From Deltaproteobacteria bacterium (GTDB lineage Bacteria > Myxococcota_C > UBA6777), in NCBI GenBank assembly GCA_006226375.1, contig SBHC01000059.1:62001-126000 (forward strand): a DNA stretch of 64,000 bases, read 5' to 3'. The notes beneath the pieces were generated by a model that was given only the letters and a program-made list of their open reading frames with translations, was not told the origin of the DNA and did not search any database. Within the stretch, counting starts at the first letter, position 1, and every line of letters begins with the position of its first letter. The translations under genes and the position numbers were made by a program. Shown piece after piece: positions 24,664 to 33,161 of this stretch.

Positions 24664-25464
24664 TTATTTCATGAGGCGTGTGAGGCGTCGGAGGGCTTTC
24701 ACTGCTTTGGGGTCGTGTACCGTTTCCTGGTAAGACCGCAGCCACAAGATCAAGGTGGAGTCACGACGTCCTTGGCGCTTGTGACTGGCCCGGTGGAGGA
24801 GCTTGCGGTTCTTGTAAGCGCTCTGAACCACCGGTCGCTTGAGCAGCTTGCGGACTTTCTTGTTGCGATAGGCTTTGCGTCGAACCCGGCTGCGGGTCCG
24901 GATGTGATGCAACACCTGGAGTCCCTTGGTGACGGAGTCCATGTCTTTGAGGGTTGGATCGACCTGGCGGACCAGCTTTAACGTGACAGAGTTGGGGTGC
25001 ACAATGACGGTACCACGGCCATCTTTGTACATGGTGCTAGGAACAATCAACAACAGGATGTAGAGCGTTCCTGCGTAGAGAATCACGCCTCGGCCCAAGC
25101 CAAACAATGCGCCAAGCAGACCTTTGGTGATCAAGCTTCCGCGGTTCACAACGGGGTTGCCGTTGGCATCCAGCGAGATTCGAATACCCGCTTCGTTGCC
25201 ACCTTTGGGGATCTTTTTCCAAACAAACTGGAGGGTGTAATACAGCACAGGCCAGAGGACCAACGTTGCCATCGCTGCGCCTGCGAGTGGTCCTTTCTTG
25301 GCGATGGAGTCTACAAAGTCAGCCAGGAATGTACTGGCAAAGCGAGCCCCACCGTACGACACAATCAGAATGACCAGCGACGGAAGCTCCATTTTGGCTT
25401 TGCGCTTCCACCCCAAGATTCCCGACATGATCAGCCACAATCCACAAACAACATCAGCAAGCAT
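24664..25464 (-). CDS. CvpA-family membrane protein with long basic tail
   Basis: Residues 1-165 resemble CvpA (colicin V production) family proteins: an N-terminal 'MLADVVCGLWLIMSGILGWKRK' helix, a second helix with a 'YGGARFAS' turn and two further helices. Unlike the usual ~160-residue proteins, this one has 266 residues. Its roughly 100-residue C-terminal tail is very rich in Lys and Arg ('RTRSRVRRKAYRNKKVRKLLKR'). GGGAGG lies about nine bases before the ATG. It follows the CPBP protease gene on the same strand after 71 bases and may be the last gene of the livH-livM-cca series. CvpA proteins are membrane-integrity and export-related; the exact role is unknown. Confidence 0.75.
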   Translation of the reverse strand: MLADVVCGLWLIMSGILGWKRKAKMELPSLVILIVSYGGARFASTFLADFVDSIAKKGPLAGAAMATLVLWPVLYYTLQFVWKKIPKGGNEAGIRISLDANGNPVVNRGSLITKGLLGALFGLGRGVILYAGTLYILLLIVPSTMYKDGRGTVIVHPNSVTLKLVRQVDPTLKDMDSVTKGLQVLHHIRTRSRVRRKAYRNKKVRKLLKRPVVQSAYKNRKLLHRASHKRQGRRDSTLILWLRSYQETVHDPKAVKALRRLTRLMK

Positions 25465-25535
25465 TGTGGTTTCCTCCCTAGTGTTGGATCCAAAGATTCA
25501 GAAGCGAAGCTCGGGGTTACCCGGCTTGGTCTTCC

Positions 25536-26282
25536 TTAGAGCATTAATAAAAACGCAAAGGCCAGGGCGTTGTTGAGGGTGTGCAGAGCGATGCACAGCC
25601 ACAGCGAGCGGGTGTAGTGGTACGTCAGGCATAGCAAGTAGCCCAAAAAGCCCAGGGGAATGATGGTGCGCAACTCAAAGTGAATGGCACCAAAGATAAG
25701 GCCTGCTGCAATGGCCGCTGTGTGAGGAGACAAGACACGCTTCATCGCTGTGAACAAGACACCCCGGTACAAGAGTTCTTCGGCAAGAGGTGCGCCGACA
25801 ACAACGAGGAAGAGAGTCAACGCTTTGAGCGCAAAAGGTTGGTCAGGACCAAAGAAGCTGGCGATCTCTTGTGTGAGACGGCCTAACTCAAAGTAGGTGA
25901 GCAGCGCCTGGTACACATAATTGAAGAGAAACACCATAACAAAGAAGACAACGCTCCAGTACAGGGTGTTGTGGAGGGTGGTCCAGCGCCAGCCCAGATC
26001 GTCCCAGGAGAAGCGTTTCACCAGTCGGGCACGAATGACATAGAACGCGACCAGCACCGCGTTGCTGATCAAGGTTGCGCTGACCATGAAGTAGCGTAGC
26101 GCTTCTTTCCCAGGCTCCGTCACAAACGAAGTGAGCACGCCGTACAACAAAAACGAACATGTATGTTGGACGAGAAACAAGAGAAAGAAATCACCCATGT
26201 CCCAGGTGCCGTCGTCCTGGGGTTGGTTTATGGGATCCTCCGCAATGTTCGGGGGATTCAGAGGAGGGGTCGACTCTGTCAT
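25536..26282 (-). CDS. CPBP-family intramembrane protease (Abi/CAAX-like)
   Basis: I use the ATG at 26282 (MTESTPPLN...), which has AAAGGA seven bases upstream and leaves a 26-bp gap to the cca stop. The longer ORF would run into cca. The 248-residue protein has about seven hydrophobic helices. The CPBP signature is present: 'APLAEELLYRGVLF' (EExxxR), 'FGAIHFE' (metal-binding His) and 'HTLNNALAF'. Members are glutamic-type intramembrane proteases related to eukaryotic Rce1, or, in other bacteria, bacteriocin self-immunity factors. No bacteriocin gene lies next to it. It is probably co-transcribed with cca. Confidence 0.92.
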   Translation of the reverse strand: MTESTPPLNPPNIAEDPINQPQDDGTWDMGDFFLLFLVQHTCSFLLYGVLTSFVTEPGKEALRYFMVSATLISNAVLVAFYVIRARLVKRFSWDDLGWRWTTLHNTLYWSVVFFVMVFLFNYVYQALLTYFELGRLTQEIASFFGPDQPFALKALTLFLVVVGAPLAEELLYRGVLFTAMKRVLSPHTAAIAAGLIFGAIHFELRTIIPLGFLGYLLCLTYHYTRSLWLCIALHTLNNALAFAFLLML

Positions 26283-26308
26283 GGGTGTCCTTTTGTTCGG
26301 GTCAGGAG

Positions 26309-27583
26309 TTAGGTGTCGTTTTCCTTGGGATAGTGAGAAGCCAGCCAATGTTGCACCTCATCCGAAGTGCAGAGTCTGCCTTCAAGCTGCTCGTCTTCCG
26401 CTGCGTCTAGAATCTCTTTGAACTGAGGTCCAGGCCGGTATCCCCACTGCTTCAACTGGTTGCCGTCGAGCAACCGGGTGGGGGACAGCGCAGCCTGGTC
26501 CCACTGAGACAAATCAGCTTGAACGGCGCGAACAGCCTCACAAGGTACCCGGTCGTGGTATTGCAAAATGGTAGACAGGGTCAAGATGTCAGACATCAAA
26601 GGTTGACGAAGAAACCGTTTGCGAGCCGCCATTGGCAACTCCATGTACTGCTTCAACGTAAGGTATTGCTTCAACAGCGTGCCCACCTGTGTGATGGTTT
26701 CGTTGGGAAAGCGTAACCTGCGAACCATGTGTTCGGCCTGTGACGCTCCAGCATCCACCAGCAACAAGGCGAGAGCCAGGGTTTCGTTGGTCACTTCCAG
26801 GGCTTCGTAATGAAGCAAACGGTGAATGGCTGCCTCATGGCCAGGAAGTTCGGGCAGTATCTCGGGAAGCAGTCGCGTCTCGTGCAGCAGTTGCAGCCCT
26901 CGTGCGGGGTGAGCGCCCTGTACCATCTTCTGAAACTCTTGTTGGATCCGCTCGATGGAGACCTCTTGAATGTTTGGAGCCACTGAGCGAATGGCTTCAA
27001 ATGTATCGGAGTCCAGCTGGAAGTTCAGGCGGGCCGCAAACCTGACAGCCCGGAGCATTCGCAAGCGGTCTTCGCCGAAGCGCGCGAGCGGGGAGCCAAT
27101 GGTTCGTATCACCCGGCGTTCGATGTCAGCCAGGCCGCCTGTGTAGTCCAGGACTTCCTCAGACTCCGGCGCATAAATCAACCCGTTGATGGTGAGGTCG
27201 CGGCGTTCCAGGTCGTCCGTTACATGCTCTGAAAACGACACGCTCTCTGGGCGACGCCCGTCTTCGTAGCGACCGTCGGCTCGGAAGGTTGTTACTTCAA
27301 ACGGGAGGTCGTTTTGCAGGACCATCACCGTTCCGAATTCTATTCCGACGGGCACCGTGCGGGGAAACAAGGCCTGAACATGTTCGGGTCGAGCGTTGGT
27401 GGTGATGTCGCAGTCTTTGGCGGTTTTGCCCATCACGGAGTCACGGATGGAGCCACCAACAAGGAAGGCGTCGTATCCCTCGCGACGAAGGACCTCTACG
27501 ATATCAGCGGCGCATTGAAATAGCTCCGTTTGGGGCAGAGCGAGCCGCTGGCGAACAGGGGTGTCGTACAGCGGTGCAGACAT
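26309..27583 (-). CDS. cca: CCA tRNA nucleotidyltransferase (class II)
   Basis: The 424-residue enzyme adds or repairs the 3'-CCA end of tRNAs. The nucleotidyltransferase signature is 'LVGGSIRDSVMGKTAKDCDI' (GGSIRD 43-48, metal-binding DCD 57-59), followed by 'DGRRPESVSF' and 'DDLERRDLTINGL'. The last motif with 'DL' rather than 'DA' before RRD favours a CCA-adding enzyme over poly(A) polymerase, its closest relative. The C-terminal part is helical. AAGGAG lies nine bases before the ATG. The gene starts 44 bp downstream of livM on the same strand. Confidence 0.9.
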   Translation of the reverse strand: MSAPLYDTPVRQRLALPQTELFQCAADIVEVLRREGYDAFLVGGSIRDSVMGKTAKDCDITTNARPEHVQALFPRTVPVGIEFGTVMVLQNDLPFEVTTFRADGRYEDGRRPESVSFSEHVTDDLERRDLTINGLIYAPESEEVLDYTGGLADIERRVIRTIGSPLARFGEDRLRMLRAVRFAARLNFQLDSDTFEAIRSVAPNIQEVSIERIQQEFQKMVQGAHPARGLQLLHETRLLPEILPELPGHEAAIHRLLHYEALEVTNETLALALLLVDAGASQAEHMVRRLRFPNETITQVGTLLKQYLTLKQYMELPMAARKRFLRQPLMSDILTLSTILQYHDRVPCEAVRAVQADLSQWDQAALSPTRLLDGNQLKQWGYRPGPQFKEILDAAEDEQLEGRLCTSDEVQHWLASHYPKENDT

Positions 27584-27627
27584 AGTTTCTCTCCTTCCGT
27601 TGTGTGAAAACGGTCGAATCTTACGAA

Positions 27628-28719
27628 TTAATAGCGGAAGGGCCAGGCCAGGAAGTAACGCTTGATACGGAGCCAGATGCCAAACAGCCCGAGCGGTTCA
27701 AAGATGAGGAAGCCGCAAATCACAACAGAAAACAGCACCACTTCCTTGTTGTGTGAGCTGAGCTCTTTGAGGTAGGGAATGAAGTGACCCACCCACTCAG
27801 CGACAGGAGCAAGGAAGGTGTACACAATTGCTCCTGCCACTGCACCAAACACAGTGCCCACACCACCCAGCACAATGATGGCAATGTACTTCACGCTCAT
27901 TGCGAGATTAAACGGCGGATCCACCGTGATGTAACGCTGTGCAAACGCAAACATAGCGCCAGCAATTCCAGCAAAAAACGACGACAGTCCAAACGCAATA
28001 ATCTTGGCGTGGGAAGGGTGAATTCCCATCGCTTCGGCGGCCATGTCATGGTCACGAATGGCCATCATGGCGCGACCTGTGTGCGAGCGTTGGAGGTTCT
28101 TGGCAACCCAGGCAGCAAACACCGCCAACAACAGAAACAGCAGATAAAGCTTGTGAACAAAACCAAGCTTCATGGGTCCCAACTGCCACGTTTGTGTAAA
28201 CGGCGTTACGCTGCTGGAGCCTGTTTTGGCAAACCACCAATGCATGGGCACGGCGATGCCTTTGACTCCACCTGTCAGCGAGGACAGCGAGATCAAAGTG
28301 TGCTTGGTGAGGAAGAGCAACCCCAGCGTTACCACCGCAAGATACAATCCTTCCAGGCGAAGGGCGAACGGGCCAACCAATGTACCAATTAAGGCTGCTA
28401 CGATGCCCGCAATGGGAAGAATCATCCAGAACGGAATTCCGTAGTGGTGTCCGAGGATGGCAGCGGTGTAAGCTCCCATCGCAAGGAACGCGGCGTGTCC
28501 CAGGCTGATTTGTCCGGTATAGCCGGTAAGAATCATCATTCCCACAGCGCCCACAATGCCAATGAGGGCCATGTTTCCGACTGTCATCCAGTATTCGTTG
28601 GCGAACGTCGGAAAGAGAACCAGCGCAAGGATGGCAGCAACCACTCCAATTTTGTTCCACATGTCGGGGAACAAGGCGAGGTCGTCTTGGTAGCGTGTGA
28701 GCAGGGGACGTGTGGGCAT
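27628..28719 (-). CDS. livM: Branched-chain amino-acid-type ABC transporter permease LivM
   Basis: This 363-residue permease is one half of the membrane channel of a LivHMGFK-type importer (branched-chain amino acids, short amides or urea in known members). The family hallmark 'TGYTGQISLGHAAFLAMGAYTAAI' lies near residue 65, and around nine hydrophobic helices follow. The ABC-interacting loop is near 'AIRDHDMAAEAMGI'. I start at the ATG at 28719, with AAGGA nine bases upstream; an upstream TTG gives an unsupported extension. livH is 88 bases upstream. The matching ATPase and binding-protein genes lie 25 kb away. Confidence 0.94.
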   Translation of the reverse strand: MPTRPLLTRYQDDLALFPDMWNKIGVVAAILALVLFPTFANEYWMTVGNMALIGIVGAVGMMILTGYTGQISLGHAAFLAMGAYTAAILGHHYGIPFWMILPIAGIVAALIGTLVGPFALRLEGLYLAVVTLGLLFLTKHTLISLSSLTGGVKGIAVPMHWWFAKTGSSSVTPFTQTWQLGPMKLGFVHKLYLLFLLLAVFAAWVAKNLQRSHTGRAMMAIRDHDMAAEAMGIHPSHAKIIAFGLSSFFAGIAGAMFAFAQRYITVDPPFNLAMSVKYIAIIVLGGVGTVFGAVAGAIVYTFLAPVAEWVGHFIPYLKELSSHNKEVVLFSVVICGFLIFEPLGLFGIWLRIKRYFLAWPFRY

Positions 28720-28807
28720 CGCTTGAATCCTTGATGCTGGTGTTCGGAATCGCAACAACGTGGGAACGGCAACGCTGCATCAACGTTACCAGGTTTAATG
28801 TGAGACC

Positions 28808-29923
28808 TTAAACTCTCTTGACTTCTTTGCTTCCAAAGATGCCGTAGGGTCGAACCATCAAAAAGAGGATCATGGCAAGATACGGAAAGACCGTGTGAAA
28901 GTTCTTTCCAAATTCGCCCAGGTGCGGATTGATGTAGCCCTTGGTCATGACTTCCAGGAGTCCCAAAGCGAGCCCAGCAATCACGGCTCCTGCAGCAGAA
29001 TCGAGACCTCCGATGATCATCGCCGGGAACGCATTGAGCGCGATGTAACCCACATTGGCGTCAAGGTCTTTGGGGGGTAGTATCAAGAAGACCCCTGCAA
29101 AAGCAGCAAACACACCTGCCATAAACCAAGTGGCACCAAAGATACGACCCACAGGTATGCCCAGACTCAGAGCGGCTTCCTGGTCGTTGCTTGTGGCTCG
29201 CATGGCAACGCCGAGCTTGGTGTAGCGCATGATCAAGAAGAAACCGAGGAGTGCGAGCAGACCAGCGCCCATGGTGAGCAAGTCATTCATGGAGATGGCC
29301 TGCCCCAAAAACTTCACTTCAGCGAGAGGGTCCCAAGGGGTGTTCAAGTACCGGGTCTCGGTTCCCCACAGCACAAGAATACAAGTTCGCAACAAGAAGC
29401 CCAGAAAGATGGTGAGGATGATGGTAGCAAAGATCGGCTGTCCCACCATCGGACGCAAGAACAATCGCTCCGTGAGGGCTGCCAACGCGCCTGTTACAAC
29501 CATCGCCAAGATCAACCCAACGCCCCACGGTAAACCCACAAACCACTTCGCCTGGGGAGCCATGAGCAAGAAGATTCCCCCCACTCCTCCGGCGAACCAT
29601 ACACCCTTGGGGAAAGGAAACAGGTCAGAGGCCGAACGTTGTCGACGTTTCCATACCTGCCAAAACCACCAGCCGATCAACACCGCTCCACCCAACAAAG
29701 CAAGCCAGCCTGCGAGGGATAGGAGCTTTTGTATGGCTTGCCTCTCGATCTCTTCTGTGGAGGTGAGTGAGGCCATCAAAAAAGCACCAAAGGCGAGAAA
29801 CTCTCCGTGGGCAAAGTTAAACACCTGGGACGAGCGATAAATCACCACAAATCCCAAGGCGACAAGGGAGTATATCGCTCCAAGGGCCAAGCCTGAAAAG
29901 AGAAGGATGAAGAAGGTTTTCAT
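28808..29923 (-). CDS. livH: Branched-chain amino-acid-type ABC transporter permease LivH
   Basis: The 371-residue permease pairs with LivM. Family features are 'GLALGAIYSLVALGFVVIYRSSQVFNFAHGEFLAFGAF' at the N-terminus and 'YTKLGVAMRATSNDQEAALSLGI' at the ATPase contact. The Gly/Ala-rich 'MIIGGLDSAAGAVIAGLALGL' stretch is also present. It is longer than the usual ~290-310 residues because of an insertion of about 70 residues after the second helix, with its own hydrophobic segments and a basic 'WKRRQRS' turn. The ATG at 29923 follows GGAG by nine bases. A divergent lipoprotein gene starts 218 bases upstream. Confidence 0.93.
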   Translation of the reverse strand: MKTFFILLFSGLALGAIYSLVALGFVVIYRSSQVFNFAHGEFLAFGAFLMASLTSTEEIERQAIQKLLSLAGWLALLGGAVLIGWWFWQVWKRRQRSASDLFPFPKGVWFAGGVGGIFLLMAPQAKWFVGLPWGVGLILAMVVTGALAALTERLFLRPMVGQPIFATIILTIFLGFLLRTCILVLWGTETRYLNTPWDPLAEVKFLGQAISMNDLLTMGAGLLALLGFFLIMRYTKLGVAMRATSNDQEAALSLGIPVGRIFGATWFMAGVFAAFAGVFLILPPKDLDANVGYIALNAFPAMIIGGLDSAAGAVIAGLALGLLEVMTKGYINPHLGEFGKNFHTVFPYLAMILFLMVRPYGIFGSKEVKRV

Positions 29924-30141
29924 ACGGTCGTGCTCCAATCGAGACACCAACAAGACAATATAGCTGCTGACGTGGAGAGCCCAGAATCCGTGCAACTCCA
30001 AGTACGCCAACAATGTAGAGTAAGCGTTGAAGAAAGTTATAGCGTGTTTGGCGAGGGGCGTCTATGCCAGGGTGGTGGAGGATTGAGATCTGTAGTATTC
30101 TTGGTGGCCTGTGTCTTTCTTTTTTGTCGAGGCTGGTTTGC

Positions 30142-31209
30142 ATGAAATATCGTTGGTTGTGGCTTGTTTGTCTCCTTCTTTGCGCTTGCTCGGATGGAAC
30201 GATTGTTCCTGGTGAAGAAACGTCCACTTCGTTGGAGGGGAGAGAGGAGCCTGTTGGTGGGCCTGAGAGAGCGAGTTCTGAGGAAGAGCCTCGTTTGGAG
30301 CAAGATGCTGGAGAAGCTGTGGTGGAAGCGGTAGCAGAGGTTGAGGGGAAAGCTGACAGCAGCCAGCCAGATCTGTCGGGACCCTGGCAGGTGAAGTTGA
30401 TGACGTTCAACATTCGCAACGGCATCGCGAGTGACGGAGAGAATCACTGGAACAAGAGACATCCCATGGTGTATGACGTGATTCGCAACGATGCCCCCGA
30501 TGTTCTCGGTCTACAGGAAGCCTGGCAGTTTCAAATGATTGCAATCACGGACGCTGTGCCTGTGTATGCTTGCATCGGTCAATCCCGAGACGCAGACACG
30601 ACGTTGGGGGAATGGAGTCCGCTTTGTTATCGCAAGGAGCGTTGGACTCCAGCAAAAGACGAGCAAGGTACGTTTTGGTTGTCGGATACTCCGGATACGC
30701 CGGGATCCAAGTCGTGGGGCAATACGTTGCCTCGGATCGTGACCTGGGCTCGCCTGGATGAAGTGGGAACCGGTCGCTCCATTTATGTGTACAACACGCA
30801 CTACGATCACAACTCCCAAGACTCTCGGTTGATGGCGTCCAAGCTCATTGCTCGTCGGATGCAACAACGCCAAAACAAAGCAGCGCCGGTCATTGTGATG
30901 GGTGACTTCAACGCAGGTGAGTCCAACAGCGCGATTCGCTATCTCAAGGGTGAGAAGGTCAACGACGAGGTGAGCCCTCTGCCATTGGTGGACACCTTTC
31001 GTGCGTTGTATCCCGACGCCAAAAAGGTGGGGACTTTCAACAGCTGGACCGGTCAAACCAGCGGCTCCAAGATCGACTACATCTTCGCGCTGCCCGAGTC
31101 ACAAGGTATGAAAGTGACCGCTGCTGCCATCGTGACGACCAACGTAGACGGACGTTACCCCTCCGACCACTTTCCTGTTACAGCCACAGTTGAAATGCAG
31201 GCTCCCTAG
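30142..31209 (+). CDS. Endonuclease/exonuclease/phosphatase-fold lipoprotein
   Basis: The 355-residue protein has a lipoprotein signal ending in LLLCAC. A roughly 70-residue acidic spacer and an EEP (DNase I-like) domain from about residue 90 follow. Catalytic motifs are visible: 'LMTFNIRNG', 'LGLQEAW' (metal-binding Glu), 'VYNTHYDH', 'VIVMGDFNA' and 'SDHFPVTATV'. Family members cleave DNA, RNA, phosphoinositides or sphingomyelin, and the substrate cannot be read from sequence. The lipid anchor and spacer place activity at the cell surface or periplasm. The ATG at 30142 follows GAGG. Its stop codon abuts that of the convergent acyl-CoA synthetase with no gap. Confidence 0.92.
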   Translation: MKYRWLWLVCLLLCACSDGTIVPGEETSTSLEGREEPVGGPERASSEEEPRLEQDAGEAVVEAVAEVEGKADSSQPDLSGPWQVKLMTFNIRNGIASDGENHWNKRHPMVYDVIRNDAPDVLGLQEAWQFQMIAITDAVPVYACIGQSRDADTTLGEWSPLCYRKERWTPAKDEQGTFWLSDTPDTPGSKSWGNTLPRIVTWARLDEVGTGRSIYVYNTHYDHNSQDSRLMASKLIARRMQQRQNKAAPVIVMGDFNAGESNSAIRYLKGEKVNDEVSPLPLVDTFRALYPDAKKVGTFNSWTGQTSGSKIDYIFALPESQGMKVTAAAIVTTNVDGRYPSDHFPVTATVEMQAP

Positions 31210-33054
31210 CTATCTTGTGTACATCGACTCAATGAGTTCACCGTACTTCTTGTGGATCTCGCGACGTCGGACTTTTTGGGTGGCGGTGAGTTCCCCGTCG
31301 TCCTGGTTGAGCTCCTTGGAGAGGAGGCGGAAGCTGCGGACTTGCTCGACTCGTGCGAGGAGTTCGTTGGCCTTGCGGATCTCGTCATCCACAAGCTTCA
31401 CCACGTCCTCTTTGCTGGCGAGGTCGGCAAACGATGTGTACGGAAGTTTTCGGCGTGTTGCCCAGTCGCCTACGGTGTCGTATTCGATCTGGACCAAAGC
31501 GGAGATAAACTTGCGTTGGTCGCCGATGGCGATGGCTTCTTTGATGTAGGGGCTGGTCTTGAGGGCGTTCTCGATCTTCTCAGGGGAGAGGTTCTTTCCG
31601 CCCGATGTAATGATGATCTCTTTCTTGCGGCCAGTGATGGAGAGGAAGCCTTCCTCGTCGATCGAGCCAATGTCACCTGTGTGGAGCCAGCCTTCTTCGT
31701 CAATGGTGTTGGCCGTCGCTTCGGGGTTATGGAGGTAACCGCAAAACACAAGGGGTCCACCGATGAGAACCTCGCCGTCTTCGTCGAGCCTGCATTCCAC
31801 GTGAGGAAGAGGCTGACCCACTGTACCAATCTTAATGTTGTCCGAGCGGTTGGAGTGACTTACGCCGCCACACTCGGTTTGTCCAAACGCCTCTACAATG
31901 GGAACACCCATGCCGTGAAACCAAGTGATCAGGTCGGGCGAAATCGGAGCCGCTCCTGTGAAGGCAAGCTGACAGTTGCGAAGCCCTAAGCGCTCTTGCA
32001 ACGGGCGAAACACCAACAAGTCGGCGCAGAGCCAACGCAACTTGTCCAGGAAGGAGTGCTGTTGTTTCATACGACGTGGAGCGATGTCACGACCCCACTT
32101 TAAGCTCAGGCGGAAGAGGGTGCGTTTGAGCCAGGAGGAGTTGCTCATGTTGACGTCGACAGAAGCGTGGATCTTTTCCCAGATTCGAGGGACACCCAAG
32201 AACACAGTGGGAGAGACCTCACGCAGGTCATCCTGAACGGTGTAGATGGACTCACCAAAATGGACGATACATCCGGTGGTCATCGGTAGATACACGCTGA
32301 AGATCTTCTCCGCTACGTGGCACAACGGGAGATACGAAAGCACCGTATCTTTGTCGCTCACGTTCATCTCTTGTGCGGTTCCTTGGGCGATGGGAAGCAC
32401 GTTCCTGCTGGAAATGAGCGCACCCTTGGGAGGTCCTGTGGTTCCCGAGGTGTAGACGACCATGGAGGCTTCGCTCGGATCGCGGGCGAGAAGTTCGTCG
32501 AGGTAGGCTTGGGGGTTGGCCTCCAGCTTGTCCAGACCTTCTTGGATCCATTCGTCCCAGTGAAGGATGCGTGAGTCGGTGTAATGGCGTGTTCCCCTCG
32601 GATCAAACAACACAATGTGCTGGACCGTTGGGGTTTCGTCCGCGACTTCAATGGCTTTGTCGACCTGTTCTTGGTCTTCGCAGAACAACACCTTGCTTTG
32701 GCTGTGTTCAAGGATGTAAGCCACATCGGGAGCGGGGTTGGTCTGGTAGATCCCTACGCTGCGAGCGCCAATGCCTTGGGCTCCGAGGTCAGCATAAAGC
32801 CACTCGGGGCAGTTGTCGCTGAGGATCGCGATGCAGTCGCCGGGCGCAATTCCCAGGTTTTTGAGTTGAAGCCCAACAGCAGCGGTGTAGCGGAAGTAGT
32901 CCTGCCAGGTGAACTCTCTCCACAATCCCCTATCTTTCTCACGAATGGCGATGCGTTCGGGGGTTTTCTTGGCCCACACCGCGACACGACCCGCGAGGGT
33001 TTGCTCCAGTTTGGAGAGGGTGTTGGCGTCGAGAGAGGAAAGCAGGCTTTGCAT
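31210..33054 (-). CDS. fadD: Long-chain fatty-acid-CoA ligase (AMP-forming)
   Basis: The 614-residue enzyme activates fatty acids to acyl-CoA through an acyl-AMP. The phosphate-binding loop 'YTSGTTGPPKGA' is at residues 201-212. 'YLPLCHVAEK', 'AFGQTECGG', 'GWLHTGDIGSIDEEGFLSITGRKKEIIITSGGKNLSP' and the C-terminal lysine region complete the family pattern. The length and the 'RNKI'-type core place it with membrane-associated long-chain (ACSL-like) ligases. Such ligases are commonly adjacent to livHMGFK genes in Proteobacteria, which agrees with the split liv genes on both sides here. The upstream ribosome site is weak. Confidence 0.93.
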   Translation of the reverse strand: MQSLLSSLDANTLSKLEQTLAGRVAVWAKKTPERIAIREKDRGLWREFTWQDYFRYTAAVGLQLKNLGIAPGDCIAILSDNCPEWLYADLGAQGIGARSVGIYQTNPAPDVAYILEHSQSKVLFCEDQEQVDKAIEVADETPTVQHIVLFDPRGTRHYTDSRILHWDEWIQEGLDKLEANPQAYLDELLARDPSEASMVVYTSGTTGPPKGALISSRNVLPIAQGTAQEMNVSDKDTVLSYLPLCHVAEKIFSVYLPMTTGCIVHFGESIYTVQDDLREVSPTVFLGVPRIWEKIHASVDVNMSNSSWLKRTLFRLSLKWGRDIAPRRMKQQHSFLDKLRWLCADLLVFRPLQERLGLRNCQLAFTGAAPISPDLITWFHGMGVPIVEAFGQTECGGVSHSNRSDNIKIGTVGQPLPHVECRLDEDGEVLIGGPLVFCGYLHNPEATANTIDEEGWLHTGDIGSIDEEGFLSITGRKKEIIITSGGKNLSPEKIENALKTSPYIKEAIAIGDQRKFISALVQIEYDTVGDWATRRKLPYTSFADLASKEDVVKLVDDEIRKANELLARVEQVRSFRLLSKELNQDDGELTATQKVRRREIHKKYGELIESMYTR

Positions 33055-33161
33055 GGTTTTGTGTCCGAAAGTTGGGTGACCACTCTATCACGGGGATGTA
33101 TAACTTTCTTGGTGATATCACAAACCTTGTTGGATGTGTAGCCCAGAGTCAGGCAGGAAGG

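Noticed and set aside
24370-24981. Plus-strand frame crossing the CvpA-like gene
   Set aside because: It overlaps two convergent genes with better evidence and lacks a ribosome site.
26283-26348. N-terminal extension of the CPBP protease
   Set aside because: The longer start overlaps cca and adds unconserved residues; the internal ATG has a proper ribosome site.
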